A stretch of 64,000 nt of DNA, taken from the NCBI GenBank assembly GCA_035760965.1, contig DASTRY010000011.1:36326-100325 (forward strand), written 5' to 3'. Source of the stretch: JADGHX01 sp035760965. Lineage in GTDB: Bacteria > Pseudomonadota > Gammaproteobacteria > Steroidobacterales > Steroidobacteraceae. The position numbers and the translations under genes are program-made. Of this stretch, positions 9,410 through 17,820 are shown in pieces. The number at the start of each line of letters is the position of its first letter. Positions within the stretch are counted from its first letter, which is position 1. Below the pieces are notes generated by a model, which searched no databases, was not told the DNA's origin, and was given only the letters and a program-made list of their open reading frames with translations.

Positions 9410-10750
9410 TCAACTGGCCGGCGTCAGCTTTGCGGCCCCGCGCTCTGCGATCGGCAGGCGCGCGGCGAGGAACATGCTCAACACGGGAACGACCGCGATG
9501 CTGGCGAACACCGCAAACGTCATTTCGCGATCGAGCTTGGCGCCGATCAGAAGGCCGCCCAGCATCGGGCCGATCACCGCGCCCGCCCGGCTCCAGCCGA
9601 CCATGAACCCGACGCCGGAATTGCGCGCCTCGGCCGAATAGAACTTGATCGCGACCAGGAACAACCCGGTGTACGCCCCCACGGTGAAGAGGTTGAGCAT
9701 CCCGGCCGTGCCGAGGAGCAGAACCGGGCTCGCGGGAATGGTCCCGAACACGAGCAGAATCACGACCATGAGGCCCAGGTAGATACCGGTCAGGCGAGTC
9801 TCCTCGATGCGCTTCGAGAGCACGGCGATCGACAAGTGGCCCAGGATTCCGAACGCGCCGTTGACGATGCCGACGTAGCTCGCCTGCGTCGGTGTCATGC
9901 CGGCGTTCACGAGAATCTGCGGCTTCCAGTTCATCAGGAAGTAGCCGACGATGGCGAACGCGAGTGAAGCGAGCCAGAGAAGCACCGTGGCCTGGCGAGT
10001 GCCCGGTGCGAGCAGCGCTGCGACGCTGATCTTCGGGCGGTCGTGAGTCGGCATGGGAGGCAGAACGGCGAGCGGCGCGTGCTTCAATTTCGCCAGCACC
10101 GAGTTGATCCGCGCCAACGCATTGCGCGGCTGCCGGCTGGTCAGGTACTCCGGCGATTCGAGCAGGAATACGAGCGCGATCAGCAGCACGCCGAGATTGA
10201 GCACGCCGCCGCCGACGAAGATCGCGCGCCAGCCGAATGGCTGTAGCAGCAGCGCCGCGACGGCGCCGCTGACCGCCATGCCCAGCGAGAATCCCATGTG
10301 GAGGATCGCGAGCAGGACGTTGCGCCAGCGATCGCTGCTGAATTCCGCGACCAGCACGTTCAAGCTGACCGTCAAGGTCCCGAGCCCGAGACCCATCGCG
10401 AGACGAAGTGCCGTCATCACCGAAATCGAGTCGGCGAGCGCGGAGCACCAGTGCACCACGGTGATGTCCACCAGCGCGGCCAAGACCAACGTGCGCCGGC
10501 CCAAGCGGTCCGCGAGCGGCGCAACGAGCATCGCACCGAGGATCAGCCCGATCGAGGTAGCGCTGAACGCAATCCCGAGCCGCGCCGGCGATACACCCCA
10601 TTCCTTCGTCAGTTGTGGCGCGGCGAGCGCGAGTGACAGCACGTCGTAGCCGTCGGCCGTGTTGATGAGGCAACAGAGCACGACGAGGATCACCTGGCGC
10701 ACGTGCATCGGTGAGCCGGCGATCAAGGCGCGGACCGGATTGTCGTTCAT
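9410..10750 (-). CDS. MFS transporter, aromatic acid:H+ symporter (AAHS) type
   Basis: The product has 446 residues with twelve predicted membrane segments. The AAHS motif DGYD lies in the first membrane helix (INTADGYDVLSLA), and the loop 2-3 MFS motif is PLADRLGRRTLVLAAL. Relatives include PcaK, VanK and BenK, which import aromatic carboxylates. Its start overlaps the end of the DUF6282 gene in an ATGA junction, and the ligase follows 19 bases later. It is therefore cotranscribed with the CoA-activation and cleavage enzymes. Uptake of a hydroxycinnamate or benzoate-like acid is inferred. Confidence 0.85.
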   Translation of the reverse strand: MNDNPVRALIAGSPMHVRQVILVVLCCLINTADGYDVLSLALAAPQLTKEWGVSPARLGIAFSATSIGLILGAMLVAPLADRLGRRTLVLAALVDITVVHWCSALADSISVMTALRLAMGLGLGTLTVSLNVLVAEFSSDRWRNVLLAILHMGFSLGMAVSGAVAALLLQPFGWRAIFVGGGVLNLGVLLIALVFLLESPEYLTSRQPRNALARINSVLAKLKHAPLAVLPPMPTHDRPKISVAALLAPGTRQATVLLWLASLAFAIVGYFLMNWKPQILVNAGMTPTQASYVGIVNGAFGILGHLSIAVLSKRIEETRLTGIYLGLMVVILLVFGTIPASPVLLLGTAGMLNLFTVGAYTGLFLVAIKFYSAEARNSGVGFMVGWSRAGAVIGPMLGGLLIGAKLDREMTFAVFASIAVVPVLSMFLAARLPIAERGAAKLTPAS

Positions 10751-11649
10751 CGTGTTGCTCCGTCAGCGAGGCCCATGAGACGCGCGGCGTTGCCGCCCAC
10801 CATTTTGCGGATATCCGCCTCGCCGCAGCCGAGATCGAGACACATGCCGATGACGTGCCGCAGACCTTCGACGGGCGTCGGATTGCCCTCCTGGCCAAGA
10901 TCCGAGCCGATGATCGTGTGGTCCACTCCGCCGGCTTTGATGAGCGCGCCCAATCCCTCGAGCGTGTACTTGCCGCTCTTGTTCTGCACGCCGGCCCACA
11001 TGCAGCAGCTGTGCTCCAGCATCGCGCCCATCCCCGCGAGCTCCTTGATGTCGGCGAGGCTCGCGTCGATCAGAAAGGTCGGATGGTTCACCAGCAGACG
11101 CTTGACGCCGCGCTTCTTGGCCTCATCGAACAGCGGCCAGATCTCGGAAATGTGCAGGTGGCCGGCGGAGAGCACCGCGTCGTACTGCGCGATCAGATCG
11201 AGGATGACCTTCGCCTCGTCCAGCAGCTCGCCGGTGTCGTTTACCACGGTGAGGCCTTTCGGCTTCAACATGGCTTCCTTGGTGGCGAGGTAGTTCTTGC
11301 GGTGCGAATGGCGGATGTGATTCGCCGCCGAGAACGTCGGCATCCAGACGAGGCGCGCGTTCAGCTTGAACCCGTGCTCGACTGCATAAGGATTCAAGCC
11401 GCCGACCGTGTTGTTGAGCGGCACGCCGGTCAGGAGCTCGAGCCGCGGTGCCAGCGTCTCCTTCAGGAGCTCGGCGACGGGCGCGACGGAGTAGTAGTGA
11501 TCCTTGAAGAGAACGGCCCGCAGTCCCGCCTCTTCGGCTTCGCGGATCGCCGCGACGTGATTGAGCCGCCGCGGCATGACCGACGGCCCGCTGTGGCAGT
11601 GCAAGTCGATCGCGCCGATCAGGAGCTTCCCGATCAAGTCGTCGCGCAT
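10747..11649 (-). CDS. DUF6282-type amidohydrolase-fold protein, copy 1 (cytosolic)
   Basis: The product has 300 residues and no signal peptide. The order of conserved residues fits the metal-dependent amidohydrolase superfamily: HxH in DLHCHSGPS (H17, H19), a candidate bridging Lys in LFKDHYYS (K49), His in SAGHLHISE (H164/H166), His in LLVNHP (H189), and Asp in IIGSDLGQ (D250). I recall such proteins as DUF6282; I know of no assigned reaction. It overlaps the AAHS carrier by four bases and follows a cupin gene by 25 bases. Two paralogues occur at 23742 and 36694. A hydrolase or decarboxylase role is only inference. Confidence 0.75.
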   Translation of the reverse strand: MRDDLIGKLLIGAIDLHCHSGPSVMPRRLNHVAAIREAEEAGLRAVLFKDHYYSVAPVAELLKETLAPRLELLTGVPLNNTVGGLNPYAVEHGFKLNARLVWMPTFSAANHIRHSHRKNYLATKEAMLKPKGLTVVNDTGELLDEAKVILDLIAQYDAVLSAGHLHISEIWPLFDEAKKRGVKRLLVNHPTFLIDASLADIKELAGMGAMLEHSCCMWAGVQNKSGKYTLEGLGALIKAGGVDHTIIGSDLGQEGNPTPVEGLRHVIGMCLDLGCGEADIRKMVGGNAARLMGLADGATR

Positions 11650-11674
11650 TCGCGTCCCCCTCGGTTCATCGGGG

Positions 11675-12577
11675 CTAGGTTGCCGGCATCGGATAATCCG
11701 CCGCGTTCAGCACCCAGCCCTCGCGCATCGAAAAATCATATCGCGGCGGACAGAACGCATCGCAGAGACGATTCAGTCCGTCCGCCATGCCGACAGAGGT
11801 GTGTACGGCAGGCGGCGGGATGACGGTAACGGAAGGCGCGGCGCATCTCGCGTGCTCGTCTTCGCGCCACGCCGTGCTGTCCGGCGTCCACGGCCAGCGG
11901 ATGTGATGCGTGAACTCCCCCGCGAGCGCGATCGAATACTGCTCGAAGTCGTCGTGATGATGCGGCGAAACGTCCCGCGGATCGCGCTTACCTCGGCGGC
12001 CGTCCCCGAAGTTCACCATGATCGTCGAGCCGCGATAGAGCCGGCCGAAACGCCCCTTCTGCGGCGGCACATCGCCCCGGTAAGCGCGGATGCGATATCC
12101 GCCGATCGGCTCGGGCCACTCCTGGAACGGAGCGACGTTCGGATCGCACTGGGCATAGTCCGCGTTGTTCGTGCACTTGCCGAGCAGATCCGCGGCGCGC
12201 GTCGTGAGGAGACGCAACAGAACGCCGTCCGTCTTCGCTTCGATGATGCTCGCGCCCGGCGGAACGAACACCACCGCCGGTCCGACGACGTTCTGCCCTT
12301 CGCCGTTGGCGACGATCATGACGCTCGTGTCGGCGCGCGGCACGAGCAGCGCATACTCGTCCAGTTGCCGCGTTCTGGCGAAGCGGCCGCCGGCCCGCGC
12401 CTCGAGGTAGTTGACGATCATGTTCTGGCCGCGGCAGTACCAGGCGCGGCCGTTCGCATCGTCCTCGACCGGCGGCTCCTCGTAGAAGCGCGCGTAGGTT
12501 GCCGCCTTGAACGGGGTGTACACGACAGGTGCCTTCGCCGGCGCCAACACCGCGCGCAGATCGTTTTTGCCGTACAT
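11675..12577 (-). CDS. Cupin-like protein of unknown function, copy 1
   Basis: The product has 300 residues from ATG 12577, which shares its A with the stop codon of the flavin reductase gene, so translation is coupled. The central region has beta-rich cupin-like segments and a His-rich patch (DVSPHHHDDFEQYSIALAGE, then FTHHIRWPW) that could bind a metal. Open features shared with the paralogue at 22736 include EDDANGRAWYCRGQNMIVNY. No catalytic family is recognised. In both copies a DUF6282 gene lies next door, so the two products may act on the same metabolite. Confidence 0.7.
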   Translation of the reverse strand: MYGKNDLRAVLAPAKAPVVYTPFKAATYARFYEEPPVEDDANGRAWYCRGQNMIVNYLEARAGGRFARTRQLDEYALLVPRADTSVMIVANGEGQNVVGPAVVFVPPGASIIEAKTDGVLLRLLTTRAADLLGKCTNNADYAQCDPNVAPFQEWPEPIGGYRIRAYRGDVPPQKGRFGRLYRGSTIMVNFGDGRRGKRDPRDVSPHHHDDFEQYSIALAGEFTHHIRWPWTPDSTAWREDEHARCAAPSVTVIPPPAVHTSVGMADGLNRLCDAFCPPRYDFSMREGWVLNAADYPMPAT

Positions 12578-13101
12578 CAGGGCCTCCCCGGAACGCCAGG
12601 GGGCAGTGTGCTGGCAAATGCCCCGTAGCGTCCGTCCATATAAACCAGCGGATCGTTTTGCTCGCACGTCCGCACCTCTTCGACCTGTCCGACGAATATC
12701 CCGTGTGTTCCGAATTCGAGCTTCGAGACGTTGCGGCAGATGAAGCTCGCCTGCGCCTCCTGCAGATACGGCGGGCCCAGCGCGGAGCTGCACCACGAAC
12801 CGACCGCGAAGCGCGCCTCCCCCTTCGCTTGGCCGCTGCAGAGCGCCGAGATGTTCGCCTGATTCGCCTGCAAAACGTTGATGCAGAAATGCGCGCCTTC
12901 GGAGAGCGGCGCGAAGAGGCTCGCCGATTTGTTCACGCAGATGAGCATGGATGGCGGGTCCATGCTGAGCTCGTTCACTGCGGTGGCCGTCATCGCGTAG
13001 CGCGTCGACCCGTGGGAGCAGCTGATGACAGTGACCGCCTTTGCCAGGCCGCGCAGGCCGATCTTCAATGCGGCGGCGATGTCGGCAGTGCCGGCGTGCA
13101 C
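12577..13101 (-). CDS. Flavin reductase-domain protein (FMN/FAD reductase component)
   Basis: The product has 174 residues from a GTG start one base after the CMD-family stop. It has the flavin-reductase-like split-barrel pattern: LAKAVTVISC, YAMTATAVNELSMDPPSMLI near residues 35-55, SLFAPLSEGAHFCINVL, and FVGQVEEVRTCEQNDPLVYM. Such proteins supply reduced flavin to a two-component monooxygenase. The obvious partner is the luciferase-like monooxygenase at 14445 in the same operon. Nicotinamide and flavin specificity are not readable. Confidence 0.85.
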   Translation of the reverse strand: MHAGTADIAAALKIGLRGLAKAVTVISCSHGSTRYAMTATAVNELSMDPPSMLICVNKSASLFAPLSEGAHFCINVLQANQANISALCSGQAKGEARFAVGSWCSSALGPPYLQEAQASFICRNVSKLEFGTHGIFVGQVEEVRTCEQNDPLVYMDGRYGAFASTLPPGVPGRP

Positions 13102-13102
13102 G

Positions 13103-13480
13103 TCAGTACGCCCCGATTTCCTTCAGCGCCGCGGTGGCTTGGCGCCAGCTATCGCTGCCTGCTGGCAAGCCCACGTACAGAGTCGCGTGCAGCAGGATCT
13201 CGCGGATCTCCTCTTTCGAGACACCATTGCGGATGGCGCCCTTCACGTGGTGCTTCAGCTGATCCGGCTTGCTCTGGCCCGCGAGAATCGCCACCGTGAG
13301 CATGCTTCTCAGCTTCAGGGACAGCGTCGGGCGGCTCCACACCTCGCCGAAGCAGATCCGCGTCACCATGTCCTGGAGCGGCATCTGAAAGTCGTCGGCC
13401 TCGTCGAGACTCTTCAGGCCCTCCGCGCCGAATATTTCCTCGCGCAGGCGGCGGCCCCGCTGCATCGGGTCATCGCTCAT
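13103..13480 (-). CDS. Carboxymuconolactone decarboxylase-family protein, copy 2
   Basis: The product has 125 residues from ATG 13480, in a four-base ATGA overlap with the preceding hydrolase. The family pattern is clear: SMLTVAILAGQSKPDQLKHH, then NGVSKEEIREILLHATLYVG and LPAGSD. This spacing is closer to genuine gamma-carboxymuconolactone decarboxylases than the copy at 2039. In this operon it could isomerise or decarboxylate a lactone or enol intermediate. No muconate-pathway partners are present, so the reaction is unassigned. Confidence 0.85.
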   Translation of the reverse strand: MSDDPMQRGRRLREEIFGAEGLKSLDEADDFQMPLQDMVTRICFGEVWSRPTLSLKLRSMLTVAILAGQSKPDQLKHHVKGAIRNGVSKEEIREILLHATLYVGLPAGSDSWRQATAALKEIGAY

Positions 13481-14448
13481 CGTTCTGCTCCGATATCCAG
13501 ATAGGCGCGCGCCCGGCGCGCCAGATCGATCATGTGGCGATCTGCGGCAGGAGACATTTTTCGCGCGCGCAAGAAGCCGTGGATCATCCCGGACGCCACG
13601 GACACCTCCACGCGGACGCCGCTCTCGCGCAGGCGTTCCGCATATTCCAGAGCCTCCTCCCGCAGCGGATCGTGCTCGGCTGCGAGGATGATGGCGGGCG
13701 GCAAGCCGGTGAGGTCCTTCAGGTCGAGCGGCGCCGGATAAAAATTTGGATCGCTCTGTTTCCGATACACGCCAATGAAGCTGTCGATTCGCTCGGGAGT
13801 CAGCAGCGGGTCTCGCGACTTCGCGTACGCACTGCGGCCCGGCTGCATCGCGAACGCGCCGTACAGCAGGAGCTGGCAGACGAGCGGCGGGCCGCCACGA
13901 TCGCGAGCCATCGCGGCCGAGATGGTCGCCAGCAGTGCACCCACACTGTCCCCGGCGACAGCGATTCTCGAAGGATCGACACGCAAGTCGTCGGCATGTT
14001 CTTGCAGCCAGACGAGCGCGGCATAACAGTCCTCCTGTGCCGAGCGGTAAGAGTTCTCCGGCAATCTGCGGTACTGCACGCTCGCCACCACCGCACCCGT
14101 GTCCTCCGCCAGCCCGGCGGCGACCGCATCGAAGCTCTCGATGCTGCCGAACGTGAAGCCCCCGCCGTGGAAATAGCAGATGGCGGGACGGCGGATGCGA
14201 CCGCCGAGGCGGTACACCTTGACCGCAATCTCCTGCCCTTCGCACACGATGAACGTCGTGAACGTCTGCATGTCGCGCGGCTGAGGGCATTGCAGCTCGG
14301 CAGCGCTCGCATCGGAGCGCAGCCGTTGCGCGCTCAATGTGTCGGCAGGGTCGCGCGCGCCGGCGCGCATGAGCTCGACATACGCCTCCAAGCCCTCCGC
14401 CAACACCGGCGTCGATCCGGACTGCGCGGCGGGCACAAGCGATGTCAC
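13477..14448 (-). CDS. Alpha/beta hydrolase, hormone-sensitive-lipase (HSL) family esterase
   Basis: The product has 323 residues from GTG 14448, in a four-base GTGA overlap with the monooxygenase gene. The HSL oxyanion motif HGGG is in AICYFHGGGFTFGS. The nucleophile lies in GDSVGA, the acidic residue in AEHDPLREE and the His in SGMIHGF. The complete triad suggests an active esterase or lactonase on small esters. Coupling to a luciferase-like monooxygenase, which can oxygenate ketones to esters, suggests the two act in sequence. That order is inference. Confidence 0.85.
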   Translation of the reverse strand: MTSLVPAAQSGSTPVLAEGLEAYVELMRAGARDPADTLSAQRLRSDASAAELQCPQPRDMQTFTTFIVCEGQEIAVKVYRLGGRIRRPAICYFHGGGFTFGSIESFDAVAAGLAEDTGAVVASVQYRRLPENSYRSAQEDCYAALVWLQEHADDLRVDPSRIAVAGDSVGALLATISAAMARDRGGPPLVCQLLLYGAFAMQPGRSAYAKSRDPLLTPERIDSFIGVYRKQSDPNFYPAPLDLKDLTGLPPAIILAAEHDPLREEALEYAERLRESGVRVEVSVASGMIHGFLRARKMSPAADRHMIDLARRARAYLDIGAER

Positions 14449-15635
14449 GCGAAGGCCTCGTAGCGCACATCCGGCGCGTCCACCGACAGCTCGTGCAGCC
14501 GCGGCATCACGTGCTGCGCGAACATCTTGAGATTGTCGACCGTGTCCGCGTGGCTGATGGTGCCGGCCTGACCCATCATCAGCAGATTGCCGAACCCGCC
14601 GACGTCGACGTAGAACTGCTTCAGCTGCTGGTACACATCATCGGGCGTACCGACGAACATCAAGCCGGCGTCGATGTACTGCTCGATCGTCGCATCCGAG
14701 GGCAGCGGCGCGCCGTTGCGCAAGCGCGGACGCACCGCGCTCGGGCCCGCCTGCATCATCTTCACGTTCGCCTTGACGGGGTTGAACCCCGGCGGATTGC
14801 GGAACTGCGGATCGAGTCGCGCGGCCGTCGTGAAGTACGCCTTCATCTGCTCGGCGCGCTCGTAGGCCGTCTTGCGGTCGCCCGCCACCGCCACGACACC
14901 GAGATACGCCAGCCGCTTTTCGGGTGCGGGGCGCCCGTGCGCTTCGAGATAGGCCTTGCGATATCCCTCGAAGACCGAGCGCGCCACCGCGCCCGACAGG
15001 AACGTTGCGCACGTGTAGTCCAGCTTGGCGTGCTCGACGGAGCTGAACGCACTCGAGGACGTCATCCAAATAGGCGGCGTTGGCTGCTGGAGCGGGCGCG
15101 GCCACAAGCTCACGGTGCGATAGTGATAGTTTTCGCTGTCCCACGAGAAGTTGTCACCCGTGTTGCGCAGCGCCTCCATGATGAGATCGTGCGCTTCCCA
15201 GAAGCGCTCGTTGAAACGCGCCGGCAGCCGGTTCGACATGAACACTTCGTAGGCTGCGCCTTTCACCATGCCGACCTCGAGCCGGCCGCCGGAGAGCAGA
15301 TCGACCATCGCGATCTCTTCGGCCACGCGCACCGGATTCGAGCGATTCCCGATGGGAATGCCGAGCGCGAGCAGGCGCGCCTTGCGGGTCTGGCGTGCAA
15401 GGATCGCCAGCGTCGTCATGCACGAGGTGGACATGCACGTCGCCGCGGCATGGTGCTCGTTCACCATGATGTTGTAGCCGAGCTCGTCGGCCAGGATGTA
15501 CTCGTCGAGATAGCGATTGAGCAGCTTCGACGCGACGGCCGGATCGCAATGGCGCGCCGACAACGTCACGCGCATCGGACCGGGCACGTCGAACGCCGGG
15601 TGGTACGCCTGTTCACTGAATTGCCAGACCTTCAC
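14445..15635 (-). CDS. Luciferase-like (LLM class) flavin-dependent monooxygenase
   Basis: The product has 396 residues. The bacterial-luciferase-like TIM barrel is indicated by ILADELGYNIMVNEHHAA, where the EHH motif is characteristic, NPVRVAEEIAMVDLLSGGRL near residues 100-120, and the C-terminal FVGTPDDVYQQLKQF. These enzymes use reduced FMN from a separate reductase, here most likely the product at 12577. They carry out hydroxylation, Baeyer-Villiger or C-S/C-N cleaving oxygenations. It starts nine bases after the first gene of the operon. The substrate is unknown; neighbours point to an aromatic or alicyclic compound. Confidence 0.88.
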   Translation of the reverse strand: MKVWQFSEQAYHPAFDVPGPMRVTLSARHCDPAVASKLLNRYLDEYILADELGYNIMVNEHHAAATCMSTSCMTTLAILARQTRKARLLALGIPIGNRSNPVRVAEEIAMVDLLSGGRLEVGMVKGAAYEVFMSNRLPARFNERFWEAHDLIMEALRNTGDNFSWDSENYHYRTVSLWPRPLQQPTPPIWMTSSSAFSSVEHAKLDYTCATFLSGAVARSVFEGYRKAYLEAHGRPAPEKRLAYLGVVAVAGDRKTAYERAEQMKAYFTTAARLDPQFRNPPGFNPVKANVKMMQAGPSAVRPRLRNGAPLPSDATIEQYIDAGLMFVGTPDDVYQQLKQFYVDVGGFGNLLMMGQAGTISHADTVDNLKMFAQHVMPRLHELSVDAPDVRYEAFA

Positions 15636-15644
15636 TGCAAGCTC

Positions 15645-16463
15645 CTAAGCGGCGGCGGGCGCCGGCGCGAAGTTCACGATCTTTGCCGCCGCGAGCTCGG
15701 GGCAATCCACGTAGATGCGGTGTCCGCAACCGGCGAGCGTCTCGAAGCGGCTCGCGCGCAACTGCGCGGCGAAGCGCTTCGCGTACTCGAGGGGCGCGAA
15801 CCGATCCTCCCGCCCCCACAGCAGCACCGTGGGCACCGTGATGCGGTGGAGGCGCAAGTGGAGCTTCGGGTTGTAGAGATACGGCGACCAGCCGAAGAGG
15901 CAGACGGCCTCCGCGTTGCGCGCGATGCGCTCCAGCGTGCGCTCGGGCAATGATGCGAGATTCACATTGCTGGCGGCCGGCGTCACTTGCATCGTGGCAT
16001 CGACCTCTTTGGGGTCGAGCATGAACAGGTCGGTCACGTGCATCGTCTTGCGCTCGGCGGTGCGCAGCCCGAGTGGCGCACCGAGCACGAGCTTCGCGAC
16101 GCGGCTCGCATTCTTCACCAGCATCTCCGCCGCGATCCATCCGCCCAGGGAGAAGCCAACGACCGTCACGTCCCGCAGGTCGAAGTGATCGAGCAGATCG
16201 AGATAGAAATACGCGAGATCGTCCACCGTGCTGAACGAGCGCGGCAGCTCGGAGGCGCCGAAGCCCGGGTGCGACGGCGCGTACACGGTGAAGTCGCGCG
16301 CGAGCAGATCGATGATGCGTGCGCAGCCTTCGATGCCGTCCATGCCGTGAAGCAGCAGGAGCGGCGCGCCCTTGCCCTTCACCAGCAGCTCGAGCTTCAG
16401 GCCTTGCACCTCCACGAGCTGCGCTTCGTCCAGGAAATGGGCGGGCGACGCCTCGGTACTCAT
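15645..16463 (-). CDS. Alpha/beta-fold hydrolase, first gene of the ten-gene operon
   Basis: The product has 272 residues from ATG 16463; an upstream in-frame ATG at 16529 would add a low-complexity leader. The motif LLLLHGMDG forms the oxyanion loop, the nucleophile is in GFSLGG, the acid in WGREDRFAP and the His in AGCGHRIY. This is the layout of C-C bond hydrolases and esterases such as the meta-cleavage MhpC/BphD group. No extradiol dioxygenase is adjacent, so a C-C hydrolase role is only one option. The divergent gap to 16627 probably holds promoters for both directions. Confidence 0.85.
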   Translation of the reverse strand: MSTEASPAHFLDEAQLVEVQGLKLELLVKGKGAPLLLLHGMDGIEGCARIIDLLARDFTVYAPSHPGFGASELPRSFSTVDDLAYFYLDLLDHFDLRDVTVVGFSLGGWIAAEMLVKNASRVAKLVLGAPLGLRTAERKTMHVTDLFMLDPKEVDATMQVTPAASNVNLASLPERTLERIARNAEAVCLFGWSPYLYNPKLHLRLHRITVPTVLLWGREDRFAPLEYAKRFAAQLRASRFETLAGCGHRIYVDCPELAAAKIVNFAPAPAAA

Positions 16464-16566
16464 TCTGCGATCGACTCCATGTGTGGCGGGCCGCGAGCGA
16501 GGCGGCGTTGCGAGGATCATTGGTCGCACCGCCGAAACACGTCCAATTCTTTGTTCTTTTCGTTTT

Positions 16567-16583
16567 GATGCCTTCGCGGCATC
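16567..16583. promoter_or_regulatory. Inverted repeat in the divergent gap before the ten-gene operon
   Basis: GATGCC-TTCGC-GGCATC is a perfect six-base inverted repeat. It lies in the 163-base gap between the operon start (16463, minus) and the FAD monooxygenase (16627, plus). The flanks are T-rich, in contrast to the surrounding GC-rich coding DNA. It may be an operator or a leader hairpin. The recurrent GTTAWC-type element found further right is not evident here. Confidence 0.35.
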
Positions 16584-16626
16584 GCTCGGCCATTTGTCGA
16601 TACCGAATTTTCTTTGATAAGGTTGA

Positions 16627-17814
16627 ATGATGAGAATCGGGATCGTGGGTGCAGGAATCGGCGGACTGGTGGCGGGGCTCGCGCTCGCGCGGCGGGGCTT
16701 CGATGTGGCGATCTACGAGCAGACGCGCGCGCTGAAGGAAGTCGGCGCGGGCCTGCAAATCAGCGCCAATGGCACACGCGTGCTCGCCGAGATCGGAATA
16801 TTGGAGCAGGTGCTCGCGAGCGCGTTTCGACCGGATGGCAAGCAGGTGCGGCTCTGGAACAGCGGCAAGACCTGGAAGCTGTTCGACCTCGGCGAGCAAT
16901 CGGTGGCGCGGTACGGATTTCCGTATGTGACGGTTCACCGTGCGGACCTGCACGATGCGCTGGCGGATGCGCTGCGCGCCGTCGCGCCGAACGCGCTCCA
17001 TCTCGGCCACCACTTCCGCGCGCTCGAGCAAGACGGCTCGAGCGTCACGCTGAGCTTCGACGACGAGCCTTCGGTGACCTGTGATGTCGCCGTGGGCGCA
17101 GACGGCGTTCATTCTGCGATGCGCAAAGCGCTGTTCGGCAAGGCCGACGCGAGCTTCACCGGCATTGTCGCGTGGCGCGGCCTCATCCCGATCGAACGCT
17201 TGCCCGAGCGCTTACGCAGCCCCGTCGGGACCAACTGGATCGGTCCGGGCGGCCACGTGATCCACTACCCGATCCGCGCGGGCAAGCTGATGAATTTCAC
17301 CAGCGTCGTCGAGAATCGGGACTGGGTGATCGAAAGCTGGTCACAGCCCGGGACGATCGAGGACTACCTGGCCGACTACCCTGGCTGGCACCCGGACGTG
17401 CACGAGTACATCCGCAACATCGAGCAGCCGTTTCGTTGGGCGCTCTTCTCGCGACAGCCCATGGAGCAATGGTCCAAGGGACGCGCCACGCTGCTTGGCG
17501 ACGCATGTCATCCTGCCCTGCCGTTCCTCGCCCAGGGCGCCTGCATGGCCATCGAAGATGGGCTGGTACTGGCGCGCGCGTTGTCCAGTTATGACGATCC
17601 GCAAACAGCGCTGCGCGCGTATGAGCGGGCGCGGGTGGAGAGAACGTCGCGTGTCGTGCTGGGCGCCGCAGGCAACACGGCGCGTTTCCACAACCCCGCG
17701 CTCGCGGATGCCGAAGGCGCGCAAGCCTATGTCGATCGCGAGTGGCAGCCGGAACGTGTAAGCGAGCGCTACGAGTGGCTGTTCGAGTACGACGCAACTC
17801 GCGCACCGGTGTGA
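16627..17814 (+). CDS. FAD-dependent monooxygenase, salicylate/3-hydroxybenzoate hydroxylase-like
   Basis: The product has 395 residues. The N-terminal Rossmann motif GIVGAGIGGLVAGLALARRG is followed by the second FAD/NADH motif DVAVGADGVHSAMR and the ribityl-binding motif GRATLLGDACHPALPFLAQG. This is the class A flavoprotein hydroxylase layout. The closest recognisable group is salicylate 1-hydroxylase and 3-hydroxybenzoate 6-hydroxylase. It would hydroxylate an aromatic acid using NAD(P)H and oxygen. An alpha/beta hydrolase gene starts six bases later, so the two form an operon. The substrate is inferred only at family level. Confidence 0.88.
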   Translation: MMRIGIVGAGIGGLVAGLALARRGFDVAIYEQTRALKEVGAGLQISANGTRVLAEIGILEQVLASAFRPDGKQVRLWNSGKTWKLFDLGEQSVARYGFPYVTVHRADLHDALADALRAVAPNALHLGHHFRALEQDGSSVTLSFDDEPSVTCDVAVGADGVHSAMRKALFGKADASFTGIVAWRGLIPIERLPERLRSPVGTNWIGPGGHVIHYPIRAGKLMNFTSVVENRDWVIESWSQPGTIEDYLADYPGWHPDVHEYIRNIEQPFRWALFSRQPMEQWSKGRATLLGDACHPALPFLAQGACMAIEDGLVLARALSSYDDPQTALRAYERARVERTSRVVLGAAGNTARFHNPALADAEGAQAYVDREWQPERVSERYEWLFEYDATRAPV

Positions 17815-17820
17815 TCCGTT

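Noticed and set aside
15613..17112. A 499-codon minus-strand frame across the divergent promoter at 16.5 kb
   Set aside because: It reads antisense through the FAD monooxygenase and out of frame through the hydrolase; composition is Arg-rich with no motif.
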